From contig JAUZQK010000089.1 in the NCBI GenBank assembly GCA_030951025.1, positions 1 to 37,352 on the forward strand: 37,352 nucleotides of DNA. The letters are read 5' to 3'. The notes under the pieces were generated by a model. That model saw nothing but the letters and a program-made list of their open reading frames with translations, did no database searches and was not told the DNA's origin. Below are positions 1 to 8,732 of the stretch, piece by piece (position 1 is the stretch's first letter; every line of letters begins with the position of its first letter). The position numbers and the translations under genes were made by a program. The stretch is from Mariprofundus sp. (GTDB lineage: Bacteria > Pseudomonadota > Zetaproteobacteria > Mariprofundales > Mariprofundaceae).

Positions 1-25
1 GCTGCTTTAAAAAACTATAAAGTAA

Positions 26-980
26 AGGCCTGACCCTGACTACGTAAGCCCTGAATTTAATGAACTTGTTTCACTCGCAGATCAACGCTTACTGCTTGCC
101 TACCTGAGTACTTTAAGTGAAGCTGAAGTGGAAAGGTTGTATCAATATAATGACAAGGTGGTGAAGCTTGCTGACCGGCATGAGGGGCCAAGCTCAAAAG
201 AGATGTTCCAGGCGGCAATGGAAAAGGTAAAAGAATGGGATATTACTGATGAATCAAGAGCAAGAGCAACCCTGGATCTCCCGCTGATGATGAATTTAAA
301 ATGTATGAAGGGCATCTGGTCCAAACGATTTGGGGTGAAATGAAATATATTCCTGATCATTTTGCGCAGGTTCTGGATCACTTCAAAGACTTCCATGATG
401 AGCATAATGACGAGCATCAAAAGTTTTTCCAACACCTTGCAAGGCGATTCGGTCGGCTTATTTTCTCCCTGTATCGTTTGATCCAAAAAACAGAAGGTAG
501 AGAAACATCGCTTGATTGGTTCACTGAAAAAATGGTGGAACATGAGCTTATTGGCGATTTTCAGATATCCATCAGTCAAAGCAAGGCAATGACCACCGAT
601 CAGAAACTTATCAACTTTCTAACCACGACATTTATGGGGATTTGCGATGAGAATGATGATAACTATCTCTCATCACTTATCTGCGTGGTTGAAACGCTCT
701 TTGAGTGGTATCCGGTGAATCACGAAGCCTGCGAATATGCCATGGTGGAGATGATGAACTCTGTCGCCCTCAAGAAAGTGAACGAAGAAAACGCCAACGG
801 CTTTATAATATACTGAGTTATGATAAAATTTATGAACTCAAAGAGCTTATCAATCATACCCTGGCCAATCACAAACCGCAGGATAACAGTGTGTTTGAAA
901 AGGATGGTGTGAAAAACAAGCTGGTTTTGCTGAACTATTTGATTGATATGGAAGATTTGTATTGCGAGAGTGGCCATTGA
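26..980 (+). pseudogene. Decayed hypothetical gene with two frame changes
   Basis: Three overlapping open segments in successive frames read as one protein of about 315 residues. The first is open from about 26 to about 285 in the second frame. The second continues from about 286 to about 800 in the first frame. The third runs to the stop at 978-980 in the third frame. Both joins need a net loss of one base. All three segments have a similar acidic, helical, Asp/Glu/His-rich composition, which supports one original gene. I do not recognise the family. No ATG lies in frame between the stop at 23 and the GTG at 128, so the 5' end may also be lost. Two sequencing indels are an alternative to true decay. 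Confidence 0.55.
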
Positions 981-1034
981 GAGGCTCCTGCCAAAGGGCT
1001 ATGTAACTTGATGGATAGGCAGGGGGGAATATAC

Positions 1035-1254
1035 AGGGCAATCGCATTAAAATATCCTGAGTTTTAGTATGTTTTCAGCTATTTTAATTTCGTCATCCCC
1101 GAATGGTTGTGTCGGGGATCCACCTATAACATATGGATTTCCCTCAGGGGGCTCTCTTTGCCTTCAGCATTCAGCTTATCCGATGAACCCTTCGAAAATG
1201 ACGAAACTTTTAATACATTGCCAAATCATAACCCGATTTTTAATGCGATTGCCC
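1035..1254. mobile_element. Fold-back/MITE-like element with 18-bp terminal inverted repeats
   Basis: The 18-mer AGGGCAATCGCATTAAAA at 1035-1052 recurs exactly as its reverse complement at 1237-1254. Inside it, TTTCGTCATCCCCGAA at 1088-1103 is matched imperfectly by the inverted 1191-1206. A third nested hairpin, the REP-like 1091-1122, lies near the left arm. No open frame inside resembles a transposase and no clear target duplication flanks the ends. The 981-1292 gap therefore holds a non-coding fold-back element rather than a gene. Whether it moves, or serves as a transcript-end structure for its neighbours, cannot be decided from one copy. Confidence 0.55.
1091..1122. repeat. REP-like palindrome
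   Basis: CGTCATCCCCGA is followed after nine bases by TCGGGGATCCA. The two arms pair as CCCCGA/TCGGGG with partial outer pairing. The sequence matches the widespread GGATCCCCG...CGGGGATGACG style of intergenic palindrome. It sits inside the larger fold-back element at 1035-1254. Confidence 0.6.
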
Positions 1255-1292
1255 TATGCATGCCATGTTGTCGCCCTGGTTGTAACGCGGTT

Positions 1293-1916
1293 TTAATTAC
1301 AGAAACACTTGCCGACATTGACCTTGCGGCGACTGGTCACACCCGTTTCAGGGCTCCAGAAACGAATCTGTAACTGCGCATCACAATCTGCCACTGCTGT
1401 TTGTTCAAATAAACCCGCCCAAATCGCTGTATCGGCATCAAATTGTTGTTTGCGTTTCTCGGTTTCGCGGATAGTCCAGCCTACGGCAGCAGCACCGGTT
1501 GCGGCGGTGGCAATTTGCCGCTTGTTGCCGACCTTACGATTGCGATAGCGATCCAGCAGCACCCCTGCAGCGCCGACCATGGCCGGTATATTATTCGATG
1601 CATGTTCAGTGACTGCGCCTGCACTGGCTCGGGATGGTTTGAGTTTTTTGCCGTTGATTGCCAGACTCGCTGCGACCACGCCGACATCCCACTTGGTGGC
1701 TGACATATCAATTTTAACGTCGAGTAATTGCTCATTGAGACGTTTTAATTCGACATCAAACTGATAACCAGCCCATTCCCCTTTGACTTCGCACACACCG
1801 TTTTGAAGCGCTTGTCCTGAAACGCTGCCGCTGATGGCACTCGGCTTGTTGGCATTGCTGCATGCAGCCAGCAGGGCGCAACAACAATACAGTAAAATTT
1901 TCCATGTTCGGGACAT
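1293..1916 (-). CDS. Hypothetical lipoprotein
   Basis: This 207-residue protein starts with a lipoprotein signal peptide: Arg/Lys near the N-terminus, a Leu/Cys/Ala core, and the lipobox LLAAC with the lipidated Cys at about residue 19. It is therefore expected to be membrane-anchored in the periplasm. A Gly/Ala-rich stretch (about residues 112-150) interrupted by basic residues could be a small hydrophobic hairpin. The C-terminal third contains several cysteines that could form disulfides. A GGAGG sits four bases before the ATG, so the start is secure. I do not recognise a domain. It is divergent from the next lipoprotein, and the fold-back element lies just past its stop. Confidence 0.7.
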   Translation of the reverse strand: MSRTWKILLYCCCALLAACSNANKPSAISGSVSGQALQNGVCEVKGEWAGYQFDVELKRLNEQLLDVKIDMSATKWDVGVVAASLAINGKKLKPSRASAGAVTEHASNNIPAMVGAAGVLLDRYRNRKVGNKRQIATAATGAAAVGWTIRETEKRKQQFDADTAIWAGLFEQTAVADCDAQLQIRFWSPETGVTSRRKVNVGKCFCN

Positions 1917-2095
1917 GATACCTCCGCTTAGATGCTAGATTAAAATATTAGATTAAAAACAGGCATGATCAACACGCAGCTGAACTGTTCATGAATAGTC
2001 TAGGCTAGGTGCTGATTTGTATTGAGTCAAAGAACATTGTATCTTATGTCTTATTATCCTTTTATGAGATTGTGCACGAGTAGGGGGAGTTTTTT

Positions 2096-3079
2096 ATGTT
2101 TGTGCGTCACTGTATTTATAGCGTTGTTGTATTGTTTGTTAGCGCCTGTGCCAGCCATGCGCCGATAGATTCAACGGATATTAAGCTGACAGCCTTTTGG
2201 GTGAATCAGTCTGCAGGGCAAATCGAAAACCTAAACAACCATCTGGCCAGCCGTTTTGCTCCCATCATTGTGCCGGATCAGCCGCAGGTCAGTTATAACC
2301 GAGTCGGTAAACCTGTTGCCGCATACAATGAGGATGGCGAAGAGCAGATTTCTGTATCGGCTGAACAGCCCGTGTTTTATTTCCAACAGCGCGATTTCAG
2401 TACGGATCAGGCCAGTTATACGAATCTGATTTACCGCATGCATTTTGAGGGCACGCCATTTTATCACCTTACATCGGGTGATAATGTCGGCCTGTTTGTG
2501 ATTGTTACTATCAATGCCCAAAAGCATCCTGTGTTGATTACCACAGTACATACCTGCGGCTGTTATCTGGCTTTTACACCAACCCAATATATGCCCGCCG
2601 ATGCTTTCCCCAAGCATTGGGATGAGACCGGCCAACAGGTTTATGGCCAAAGCTTACCAAGTTTGCTGCAATGGTCTGGCAATGATGCCCGGCCAATCAT
2701 TATGTTGGAAGATGGCACCCATCGTGTACGTGATATTCAGATTATCAGTACAGCTCATGCAAAATCGGCAATGCATCAGGCTGATACAGCAATCGAAGCA
2801 ATGGCTGCATTGAAGCGCTTGCCGCTTGGCTCTGGAAATACTTCGTTTTTTATCACCGAGGGTGATGACAAGGGTTATGTTAAAGGCTCGAATAAACCAT
2901 GGGAATTTTTATTCATGAGTTGGTGGGCGCTGGATATCAATATCGGTGTGGATAAAGACTATGGCGATGCATCAAAAACAGGTGTGTTGTTTTATACTGA
3001 CTTGAATCCAAAAAACCGTGAAGCCAGTGATATGTGGCCATTTGCCCGATTTTTGCATTATTGGGGCTGGCGCTTGTAA
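2096..3079 (+). CDS. Hypothetical lipoprotein, 327 aa
   Basis: The N-terminus is a lipoprotein signal with lipobox FVSAC (Cys at about residue 18), followed by a Ser/Asp-rich linker. The mature part is mixed alpha/beta in composition with many aromatics and an unusual HTCGCY motif in the middle. A Trp-rich C-terminal third ends in YWGWRL. GGGGGAG lies about six bases before the ATG. No known family is recognised. It is a single gene transcribed away from the lipoprotein at 1293-1916 and convergent with uspA, with 11 bases between the stops. The 179-bp gap before it shows AT-rich sequence but no convincing promoter. Confidence 0.7.
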   Translation: MFVRHCIYSVVVLFVSACASHAPIDSTDIKLTAFWVNQSAGQIENLNNHLASRFAPIIVPDQPQVSYNRVGKPVAAYNEDGEEQISVSAEQPVFYFQQRDFSTDQASYTNLIYRMHFEGTPFYHLTSGDNVGLFVIVTINAQKHPVLITTVHTCGCYLAFTPTQYMPADAFPKHWDETGQQVYGQSLPSLLQWSGNDARPIIMLEDGTHRVRDIQIISTAHAKSAMHQADTAIEAMAALKRLPLGSGNTSFFITEGDDKGYVKGSNKPWEFLFMSWWALDINIGVDKDYGDASKTGVLFYTDLNPKNREASDMWPFARFLHYWGWRL

Positions 3080-3090
3080 AGCGAGGCTAT

Positions 3091-3555
3091 TCAGCCTGAT
3101 GCTTCGATCAGATCGTGTGGCATGGTGACCAGCACGGAGCAGGGTGCATGCGCGACAACACGCTCTACGGTTGCACCGAGCAGCATGTGCTGGATGACAC
3201 CTTTTTCTTCATGTCTGCCGATGACAATAAGATCGGCAGGTAAAGATTTGGCAAAATCACAAATATCGCGTGCTCTGCCGCCGGTTGATTCTTCCAAATG
3301 CAACACGGCTTCAATGCCACAGTTTTCAGCCTGTGTTTTAAGCTGAAGCAGGGCTCTTGTCTGATGCTCTTGATTGGTATCAGCTATCGGTGCTGCTGAA
3401 ACCATATCCGTTTCAAAATATATCGCGACATCCATCACGTGTAACAAATGCACTTCCGCATCAAACTTTTCAGCCAGTACAGCAGCGCGGCGCAATGATT
3501 CTGTTGATTGCTCTGAAAAGTCGGTCGGAACCAGAATATTGTTATGTCTGATCAT
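3091..3555 (-). CDS. uspA: Universal stress protein, UspA family
   Basis: This 154-residue single-domain Usp protein has the N-terminal beta strand and Asp motif ILVPTDFSEQS (residues 7-17) and the C-terminal LLGATVERVVAHAPCSVLV segment. In ATP-binding family members the loop reads G-x2-G-x9-G-S/T. Here the second glycine position is Glu116 (GRHEEKG), and Ala128 follows the later glycine, so nucleotide binding may be altered. GAGG lies eight bases before the ATG. It is the last gene of argG-cytochrome b561-uspA on this strand, about 50 bases after the cytochrome gene. Usp proteins usually act in the cytoplasm in stress survival. The specific role here is unknown. Confidence 0.9.
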   Translation of the reverse strand: MIRHNNILVPTDFSEQSTESLRRAAVLAEKFDAEVHLLHVMDVAIYFETDMVSAAPIADTNQEHQTRALLQLKTQAENCGIEAVLHLEESTGGRARDICDFAKSLPADLIVIGRHEEKGVIQHMLLGATVERVVAHAPCSVLVTMPHDLIEASG

Positions 3556-3605
3556 ATTTTAATCCTCGCGCTGTTTTCTGTGCATAATCAGGGCATCGTG
3601 CGTCA

Positions 3606-4274
3606 TCAGCTGGTGGGCTTAATGCGTGCGATAATATTATGCCCCTGTCGTTGATGCAGGATGACTGCCAGAATATGAGCCGCCAGCAATGCTTCCAGGC
3701 AGCCCACCAGCAACTCATGGGTTTCAGCCACCAGTTCAATCAAATCAGTCTGTGGCGCTGTCTGGCTCCAGCCAAAATATAAAATACTGCCGGTAATGCC
3801 CATGCCGATGCCTGCGAGCACAATAAAACCATGCACACTGCGCGCTACGGTCTCACCCTCTTCCGGTGGTGCAAGCTTGGCTTGTTTCCAACCGGCCAAT
3901 TGTAGTTTCGTTTCGGCCAGCAATTGTTTGCGGCCATCGGCAAACATCCACGGTACCAGATGCCGCCAGTTGGCTCCGGGTAAAGAAGTCATCGCCAGCA
4001 TGATGCGAATCAATAATAAACCGGCAATGACCAGCCCCAGAATTTCATGCACTTCAAAACCAAGTGTTTCTTCAACCGCAGCACCGGGTATTGATGGCGC
4101 ATGTGCTTCATGCGCAAAAGCTGGTGTGATAAATGATGAGGTGGCAACGGGCACAGGCATATCCTCCACTTCAGGCACATCCATCAATTCACCAATGGCC
4201 AGCTGGGTTAGCATGCATAGCGCCAATAGGCTGTGTAAGATGCGAATCGGTTTGGCATAATTTTCTGTACTCAT
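3606..4274 (-). CDS. Cytochrome b561-family membrane protein
   Basis: The 222-residue protein has four hydrophobic segments, near residues 10-27, 72-95, 148-168 and 185-210. Candidate haem-ligand histidines sit in them: RILHSLLA, FEVHEILG, SVHGF and the final ETHELL...AAHILAV segment. This fits diheme b561 / Ni-Fe-hydrogenase-type cytochrome b proteins, which pass electrons across the inner membrane. An extended Pro/Ala/His-rich loop between the first two helices is probably periplasmic. The ATG begins two bases after the argG stop, and its ribosome site GGAG lies inside the end of argG, so the two are probably co-translated. The redox partner is not evident from the neighbours. Confidence 0.8.
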   Translation of the reverse strand: MSTENYAKPIRILHSLLALCMLTQLAIGELMDVPEVEDMPVPVATSSFITPAFAHEAHAPSIPGAAVEETLGFEVHEILGLVIAGLLLIRIMLAMTSLPGANWRHLVPWMFADGRKQLLAETKLQLAGWKQAKLAPPEEGETVARSVHGFIVLAGIGMGITGSILYFGWSQTAPQTDLIELVAETHELLVGCLEALLAAHILAVILHQRQGHNIIARIKPTS

Positions 4275-4276
4275 GT

Positions 4277-5494
4277 TTAAACTCCGGTGATCTTATTCAT
4301 GCGTAGACGTAGCGCATTGAGTTTGATGAAGCCACCTGCATCTTTTTGATCATAGGCGCCTTCATCATCTTCAAAGGTGCACAAGCGCTCATCAAACAAG
4401 GATTGATCCGAACGACGGCCAACCACATCGACGTTACCCTTGTATAATTTGAGTCGCACATCGCCATTGACCGTCACTTGTGACGCATCAATCGCCTGCT
4501 GCAGCATGATGCGTTCCGGCGCAAACCAGTAACCATTATAGACCAATTTGGCGTAGCGCGGCATAAGCTCATCTTTGAGGTGGGCTGCTTCACGATCGAG
4601 TGTAATCGATTCAATGGCCCGATGCGCTCTAATCATGATGGTGCCACCCGGTGTTTCGTAACAGCCGCGTGATTTCATGCCGACAAATCTGTTTTCGACA
4701 ATATCAATGCGGCCAATGCCGTGTTTGCCGCCGATGCGATTGAGTTCGGTGAGCACCTGTGCAGGAGTCATGCTCACGCCATTGATGGCTACGATATCAC
4801 CCGTTTGATAGGTTAATTCGATATATTCAGCCTGGTCCGGTGCCTGTTCGGGTGACACACTCCAGCGCCACATCGATTCAGAAGGTTCACACCATGGATC
4901 TTCCAAATCGTAACCTTCATAGGAAATATGTAATAAATTGGCATCCATCGAATACGGGGATTTCGAGCCTTCACGTTTGCGTTCCACCGGAATGCCGTGT
5001 TTTTCGGCGAAATCGAGCATATCTTTACGCGATACCAGATCCCATTCACGCCACGGCGCAATCACTTTCACATCCGGCTTTAAGGCATAAAAACCCAGTT
5101 CAAAGCGCACCTGATCATTGCCCTTGCCGGTTGCGCCGTGCGATACAGCATCAGCACCTTCTGCATCAGCAATCTCGATCATGCGCTTGGCGATCAAGGG
5201 GCGGGCAATGGATGTGCCGAGCAGATATTCACCTTCATAAATCGCATTGGCACGAAACATCGGATAGACATAATCGCGTACAAACTCCTCGCGAATATCT
5301 TCGATATAGATGGATGACACGCCGCCCGCCTTGGCTTTGGCGCGGGCTTCTTCGACTTCATCACCCTGACCCAAATCGGCGGTGAAGGTGATCACCTCGC
5401 AGTCGTAGGTGTCCTGTAACCATTTCAGAATGATGGAGGTGTCCAAGCCACCGGAATAGGCAAGAACTGCCTTGTTTACTTCAGAATGCGCCAT
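4277..5494 (-). CDS. argG: Argininosuccinate synthase
   Basis: This 405-residue cytoplasmic enzyme joins citrulline and aspartate with ATP to give argininosuccinate, the penultimate step of arginine synthesis. The N-terminal ATP pyrophosphatase loop AYSGGLDTS (residues 12-20) is intact, as are the downstream family blocks [29 protein letters not shown] and a [17 protein letters not shown]-type segment. Length is normal for the short bacterial form. AAGGAT precedes the ATG at a good distance. It heads a minus-strand group with the cytochrome b561 and uspA genes. No ARG box was recognised upstream. Confidence 0.97.
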   Translation of the reverse strand: MAHSEVNKAVLAYSGGLDTSIILKWLQDTYDCEVITFTADLGQGDEVEEARAKAKAGGVSSIYIEDIREEFVRDYVYPMFRANAIYEGEYLLGTSIARPLIAKRMIEIADAEGADAVSHGATGKGNDQVRFELGFYALKPDVKVIAPWREWDLVSRKDMLDFAEKHGIPVERKREGSKSPYSMDANLLHISYEGYDLEDPWCEPSESMWRWSVSPEQAPDQAEYIELTYQTGDIVAINGVSMTPAQVLTELNRIGGKHGIGRIDIVENRFVGMKSRGCYETPGGTIMIRAHRAIESITLDREAAHLKDELMPRYAKLVYNGYWFAPERIMLQQAIDASQVTVNGDVRLKLYKGNVDVVGRRSDQSLFDERLCTFEDDEGAYDQKDAGGFIKLNALRLRMNKITGV

Positions 5495-5559
5495 GTTGTA
5501 ATCCTTACCTTGCTTATATTTTCAAGCCTTTGCAGCCATGCATCAAAGGGGCACAGAGA

Positions 5560-6048
5560 CTACACGCCAGCCATGCACCTTTCCAAGGCCGGTTGTTTTG
5601 TTGTGCCTGAATTCAAATGGTCAGCTTCAAACTTTAATAAATTCGTTTTCCATGTCTGACCGCAGTTGAAACCACCGAGTCCCGTGCTGGCAACGATACG
5701 GTGACAGGGAATCAGCAGCGGCAGCCGATTGGCCTTTAAGGCCTGACCGATGCCGCGTGGGGAGCTGTGCAATAGCTTGGCGAGATCACCATAGCTGCAG
5801 ACTGCACCGGGCGGGATATCCAACAAGGTAGTGCGCAGGCGCTGTTGAAATGCTGTGTTGGCAGCAGATAGGGGCGGTAGCGGGCTGGATTCGGCATTAA
5901 AATAAGCCGTTAGCCAAACCGAGACAGGATCGGTGTGTTTTGATAAATGCTGTTGTGTTGCTGATTGTTGCAGCCATAAATGCTGGCAATGGCTGCCATT
6001 CCAGTCATAGATGATATCTCCAAGTGCCGAGGAAAATAGATAAATCAT
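5560..6048 (-). CDS. ogt: Methylated-DNA--protein-cysteine methyltransferase (Ogt type)
   Basis: The protein repairs O6-alkylguanine by moving the alkyl group to its own cysteine. The active-site motif IPCHRIV (Cys115) is intact, preceded by the helix-turn-helix arginine-finger region SSPRGIGQALKANRLP and followed by the family tail GLGGFNCGQ...K. At 162 residues it is a standard small Ogt without an Ada regulatory half. The weakly conserved N-terminal 65 residues fit the family. It is divergent from yqaA with 33 bases between the starts. No strong ribosome site is seen, so the exact start is less sure. One copy of the TGCCTGAATTCAA repeat falls inside its 3' end. Confidence 0.92.
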   Translation of the reverse strand: MIYLFSSALGDIIYDWNGSHCQHLWLQQSATQQHLSKHTDPVSVWLTAYFNAESSPLPPLSAANTAFQQRLRTTLLDIPPGAVCSYGDLAKLLHSSPRGIGQALKANRLPLLIPCHRIVASTGLGGFNCGQTWKTNLLKFEADHLNSGTTKQPALERCMAGV

Positions 6049-6081
6049 GCAGTCATGGTAACAGATGATTAGTTTGCGCGC

Positions 6082-6495
6082 ATGGATTGGGCGTTGTTTT
6101 TTTCGGCACTGATTTCTTCCACGTTGTTTCCGGGTGGTTCAGAAGTGCTATTGCTTTACCGTCTCAACGAAGGCGCAGCTGTGATCGATGTTGTATTGAT
6201 TGCTACGCTTGGCAATGTGCTCGGCAGCCTGATTACCTACGGCATGGGGCGTTTGGGCAACGAGGTGGTGCATAAAAAGTATTTGTCTATTTCAGAATTG
6301 AAAATGAAGCGTGCTGAGGCATTTTTTAATAAGTACGGTTATCCATCGTTGCTGCTGGCCTGGTTACCTATTGTTGGTGATCCTTTATGCCTGGTTGCAG
6401 GCCTGTTGCGTTGTAATATGATGTTGTTTTTTATCTTGGTGACAATAGGTAAACTGGCGCGCTACGCCTTGCTGGCACTGCCTTTTATGGCTTAA
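6082..6495 (+). CDS. yqaA: YqaA-family inner-membrane protein (VTT/SNARE-associated)
   Basis: This 137-residue membrane protein matches the E. coli YqaA pattern. It opens with a short hydrophobic helix, followed by the re-entrant motif SSTLFPGGSEVLL, a second glycine-rich helix (TLGNVLGSLITYGMGR), a basic cytoplasmic segment and the paired segment WLPIVGDPLCLVAGLLR. These are features of the DedA/VTT superfamily, whose members act in lipid or proton-linked transport. YqaA itself has no firmly assigned function. The start is the first ATG; the ribosome site is weak. It is convergent with the AEC transporter. Confidence 0.88.
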   Translation: MDWALFFSALISSTLFPGGSEVLLLYRLNEGAAVIDVVLIATLGNVLGSLITYGMGRLGNEVVHKKYLSISELKMKRAEAFFNKYGYPSLLLAWLPIVGDPLCLVAGLLRCNMMLFFILVTIGKLARYALLALPFMA

Positions 6496-6537
6496 AGAAA
6501 CACCAGTAGCACCCATTCAAGAGTTGCGGTTCAATAT

Positions 6538-7473
6538 TCAACTGAGCAATTCGAGCCACAGCGGCAACGTAAACAGCGACAACACAGTGGTTAATGTCAC
6601 TGCTTCGGCATACAGCCCTACATCGAGTTTAAAGCGATCACAAATCACCAGACCCAACACCATGCTGGGCATGGCTCCTTCAATCACCACCGGAGCCAGA
6701 TAGTCTTCCGGCATACCGACACCGAGGCTGGCGCTCCATGCAATCATGGGCATCAGCGCCAGTTGAATGATAATGACAGGCAATAATACCGGAATGCGCG
6801 CCATCCAGCCGGATTGCCAGCGCAAAGCCATGCCTACAGACAATAACATCAGCGGTACCACGGCCGCAGACAAGGTGTCCAGGGTTGTGTCCAGCCAATC
6901 GGGCATCGGGATGGCCATCAGGCTGAGTGTGATGCCGGCCACTGCGGCCCAAATAGCTGGCACCTGCAACAGGCTGAGTAAGGGATGCATGGCATCACCT
7001 GCTTTACCATAATGACGAGCTAAAATGATGCCAAGGGTGAATAAAATCGGTGTGCTGGCCAATAGATCAAAGTGAATCGCTACGACTTGTGCCCACGTGC
7101 CAAAGGTCTGGGTCAATACCGGCAGCCCCAGATAAGAGAAATTACCAAAAGCTGAGGCCAACAACAATGCGCCAACCGCTTTATTGCTGTTGCCGGGCAT
7201 AAATGCTGCCACCAGTTTACCATTGCCATACAACAAAAAAGCCGCCAATAGCGATAACAATACACTTAGCGATGCAACCAGCGGAATACGCACAGTGTTC
7301 AGGCCGACCGGAAACTGCCACAGCACATGCACAACCAAAGCGGGTAGAAAAATATGGTAAACGGCCTGGGTTAAATGCGTGCGCACATTTTCAGCCGATG
7401 TTTGACCAAGCACCATGCGCCAGCCAATGCCGGCAGCAATAATGATGGCCATGCCAATTAATACATTCAACAT
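6538..7473 (-). CDS. AEC-family (auxin efflux carrier-like) permease
   Basis: The 311-residue protein is almost wholly hydrophobic, with about ten predicted membrane helices in two halves. The N-terminal FLPALVVHVLW segment, the LPVLTQTFG segment and the C-terminal AVPLMLLSVGMAL and EGAMPSMVLGLVI segments are typical of the AEC / membrane transport protein family (PF03547), which moves organic acids or amino-acid-like substrates. The substrate cannot be read from sequence. It lies 52 bases after smpB on the same strand and may be read through from it. Confidence 0.88.
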   Translation of the reverse strand: MLNVLIGMAIIIAAGIGWRMVLGQTSAENVRTHLTQAVYHIFLPALVVHVLWQFPVGLNTVRIPLVASLSVLLSLLAAFLLYGNGKLVAAFMPGNSNKAVGALLLASAFGNFSYLGLPVLTQTFGTWAQVVAIHFDLLASTPILFTLGIILARHYGKAGDAMHPLLSLLQVPAIWAAVAGITLSLMAIPMPDWLDTTLDTLSAAVVPLMLLSVGMALRWQSGWMARIPVLLPVIIIQLALMPMIAWSASLGVGMPEDYLAPVVIEGAMPSMVLGLVICDRFKLDVGLYAEAVTLTTVLSLFTLPLWLELLS

Positions 7474-7524
7474 GGGCGTAGCTTATCTGATTAACAGAAG
7501 ACTAATAACCCTTGTGAGACTGTA

Positions 7525-7965
7525 TTACATTTTATATTGGCGTTGCAGACTGCGTTTAATATCTTTTTCTTTTAGATCATGGCGTTTGTCATGCGTCTTT
7601 TTACCGCGTGCCAGGCCTATTTCCAGTTTGATGAAATTGCGTTCGTTAAAATACATTTTTAACGGCACGAGTGTGAGCCCTTTTTCGTTGAGCTTGCCCA
7701 TCAAGCGTTCAATTTCTTTGTGTTTTAACAACAATTGACGCGAGCGCGCAGGGTCATGGGGATTATTCAATGCAGCAGGCTTGTAGGGGCTGATATGGCA
7801 GCCAATTAACAGCATGCGTTCCTGGCGGATAATGCAATGCGCTTCTGCTAAATTGGCCTGACCCTGACGAATGGATTTCACTTCAGGGCCGAGCAAAATC
7901 ATGCCTGTCTCAATGGTTTCTAAAATGTGATATTCGTGTCGAGCCCGACGGTTAACAATAGCCAT
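7525..7965 (-). CDS. smpB: SsrA-binding protein SmpB
   Basis: SmpB binds tmRNA and helps it rescue stalled ribosomes. The 146-residue sequence shows the family blocks in order: NRRARHEYHILETIETGMILLG, EVKSIRQGQANLAEA, the PARSRQLLLKHKEI segment, LVPLKMYFNERNFIKLEIGLARGKK, and a basic C-terminal tail (KRHDLKEKDIKRSLQRQ) that folds in the decoding centre. Length is slightly short of the usual 150-160 residues but complete. The tmRNA gene is not in this window. It follows the SH3-domain gene by 26 bases on the same strand. Confidence 0.97.
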   Translation of the reverse strand: MAIVNRRARHEYHILETIETGMILLGPEVKSIRQGQANLAEAHCIIRQERMLLIGCHISPYKPAALNNPHDPARSRQLLLKHKEIERLMGKLNEKGLTLVPLKMYFNERNFIKLEIGLARGKKTHDKRHDLKEKDIKRSLQRQYKM

Positions 7966-7991
7966 GGGCGAATGCTAACGTAAAGTGAGCC

Positions 7992-8621
7992 TTAATACCT
8001 GCCCCAGCGATCCTTACGGCGAAATTTCAAACGCGGCAGAATAAGCCCTAGCAGAATACCCAACAAAATGGCTCCGCCACCGAGCATGAACCAGCGCTGT
8101 TGAGCGCCGCTGCGGATGTCTTTTGTTTCCTGGCGCAAATCATCATAGGCCTGTTCGGCTTGACTGGCTTTGATTTGCAAGGCTTTGTTCTCATCAGCAA
8201 TGAGCACAGCATTGGCGGCTGTTTTACGGATGCGTGTCAGCTCGTTCTGTAGTTGTTTGTTGTCTCCGCTTAATTGTTTGCCTATCTGTTCCAGTGATTT
8301 TTTATCTTGTTTTAAGCGCTTGAGTTTGCTCAACTCTTTTTCCGCCCATGCCAAACGATCACGGGCAGCGGGTGATTTCATAAGGTAGCGGCTTAATATC
8401 CAGCCTTCTTTACCTTTGGCTGTGCGTACACGTGTGTAGCCTGCATCAGATTGTTCCAATACACGCACGGCGGCACCGCTCGGTAACATGCGTACGATAG
8501 AAAAGCTGGTGCCTTGGCCGGAGCGCAGGGGTAATTTGGCCTGATCGACAATGTAGCGAGTCTCGGCCTGGGCTAAGGTGATCCCGCTGAATAACGCAAT
8601 AATGATCAATAAAGCTTTCAT
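7992..8621 (-). CDS. TIGR04211-like SH3-domain coiled-coil membrane protein
   Basis: I place the start at the ATG of MKALLIIIALFSGITLAQA because GGAG lies six bases before it and a cleavable signal peptide follows. An in-frame start exists 44 codons upstream but adds only unlikely sequence. The mature protein (about 210 residues in the precursor) has a bacterial SH3 domain (RYIVDQAKLPLRSG...GKEGWILSRYL, about residues 20-85). Then comes a long coiled coil (about 90-170), a C-terminal membrane helix (GGGAILLGILLGLILP) and a basic tail. This order fits the TIGR04211 family of unknown function. The SH3 domain would lie in the periplasm. Confidence 0.85.
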   Translation of the reverse strand: MKALLIIIALFSGITLAQAETRYIVDQAKLPLRSGQGTSFSIVRMLPSGAAVRVLEQSDAGYTRVRTAKGKEGWILSRYLMKSPAARDRLAWAEKELSKLKRLKQDKKSLEQIGKQLSGDNKQLQNELTRIRKTAANAVLIADENKALQIKASQAEQAYDDLRQETKDIRSGAQQRWFMLGGGAILLGILLGLILPRLKFRRKDRWGRY

Positions 8622-8732
8622 AACTGTCTCCATCACCCTAAAATAGCGCGGCATATTAAGGTGAACTATCCTACAGTTAATACAATTTATCAACAAACTG
8701 GGGCAAAGCCCCACATTTATTGAATAATTTCC

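Noticed and set aside
142-579. A 145-codon minus-strand frame over the decayed gene
   Set aside because: The plus-strand frames join into a more protein-like sequence, and the minus frame has no ribosome site or recognisable motif.
3079-3105. AGGCT-ATTC-AGCCT hairpin between two convergent genes
   Set aside because: Only five pairs and no T-run, so not called as a terminator.
7854-7867. GGCCTGACCCTGAC, also present at 27-40
   Set aside because: This copy lies in conserved smpB coding sequence, so the match is best explained by chance.
8699-8713. TGGGGC-AAA-GCCCCA hairpin
   Set aside because: Strong small stem, but without a T-run on either strand and lying upstream of a promoter; no function assigned.
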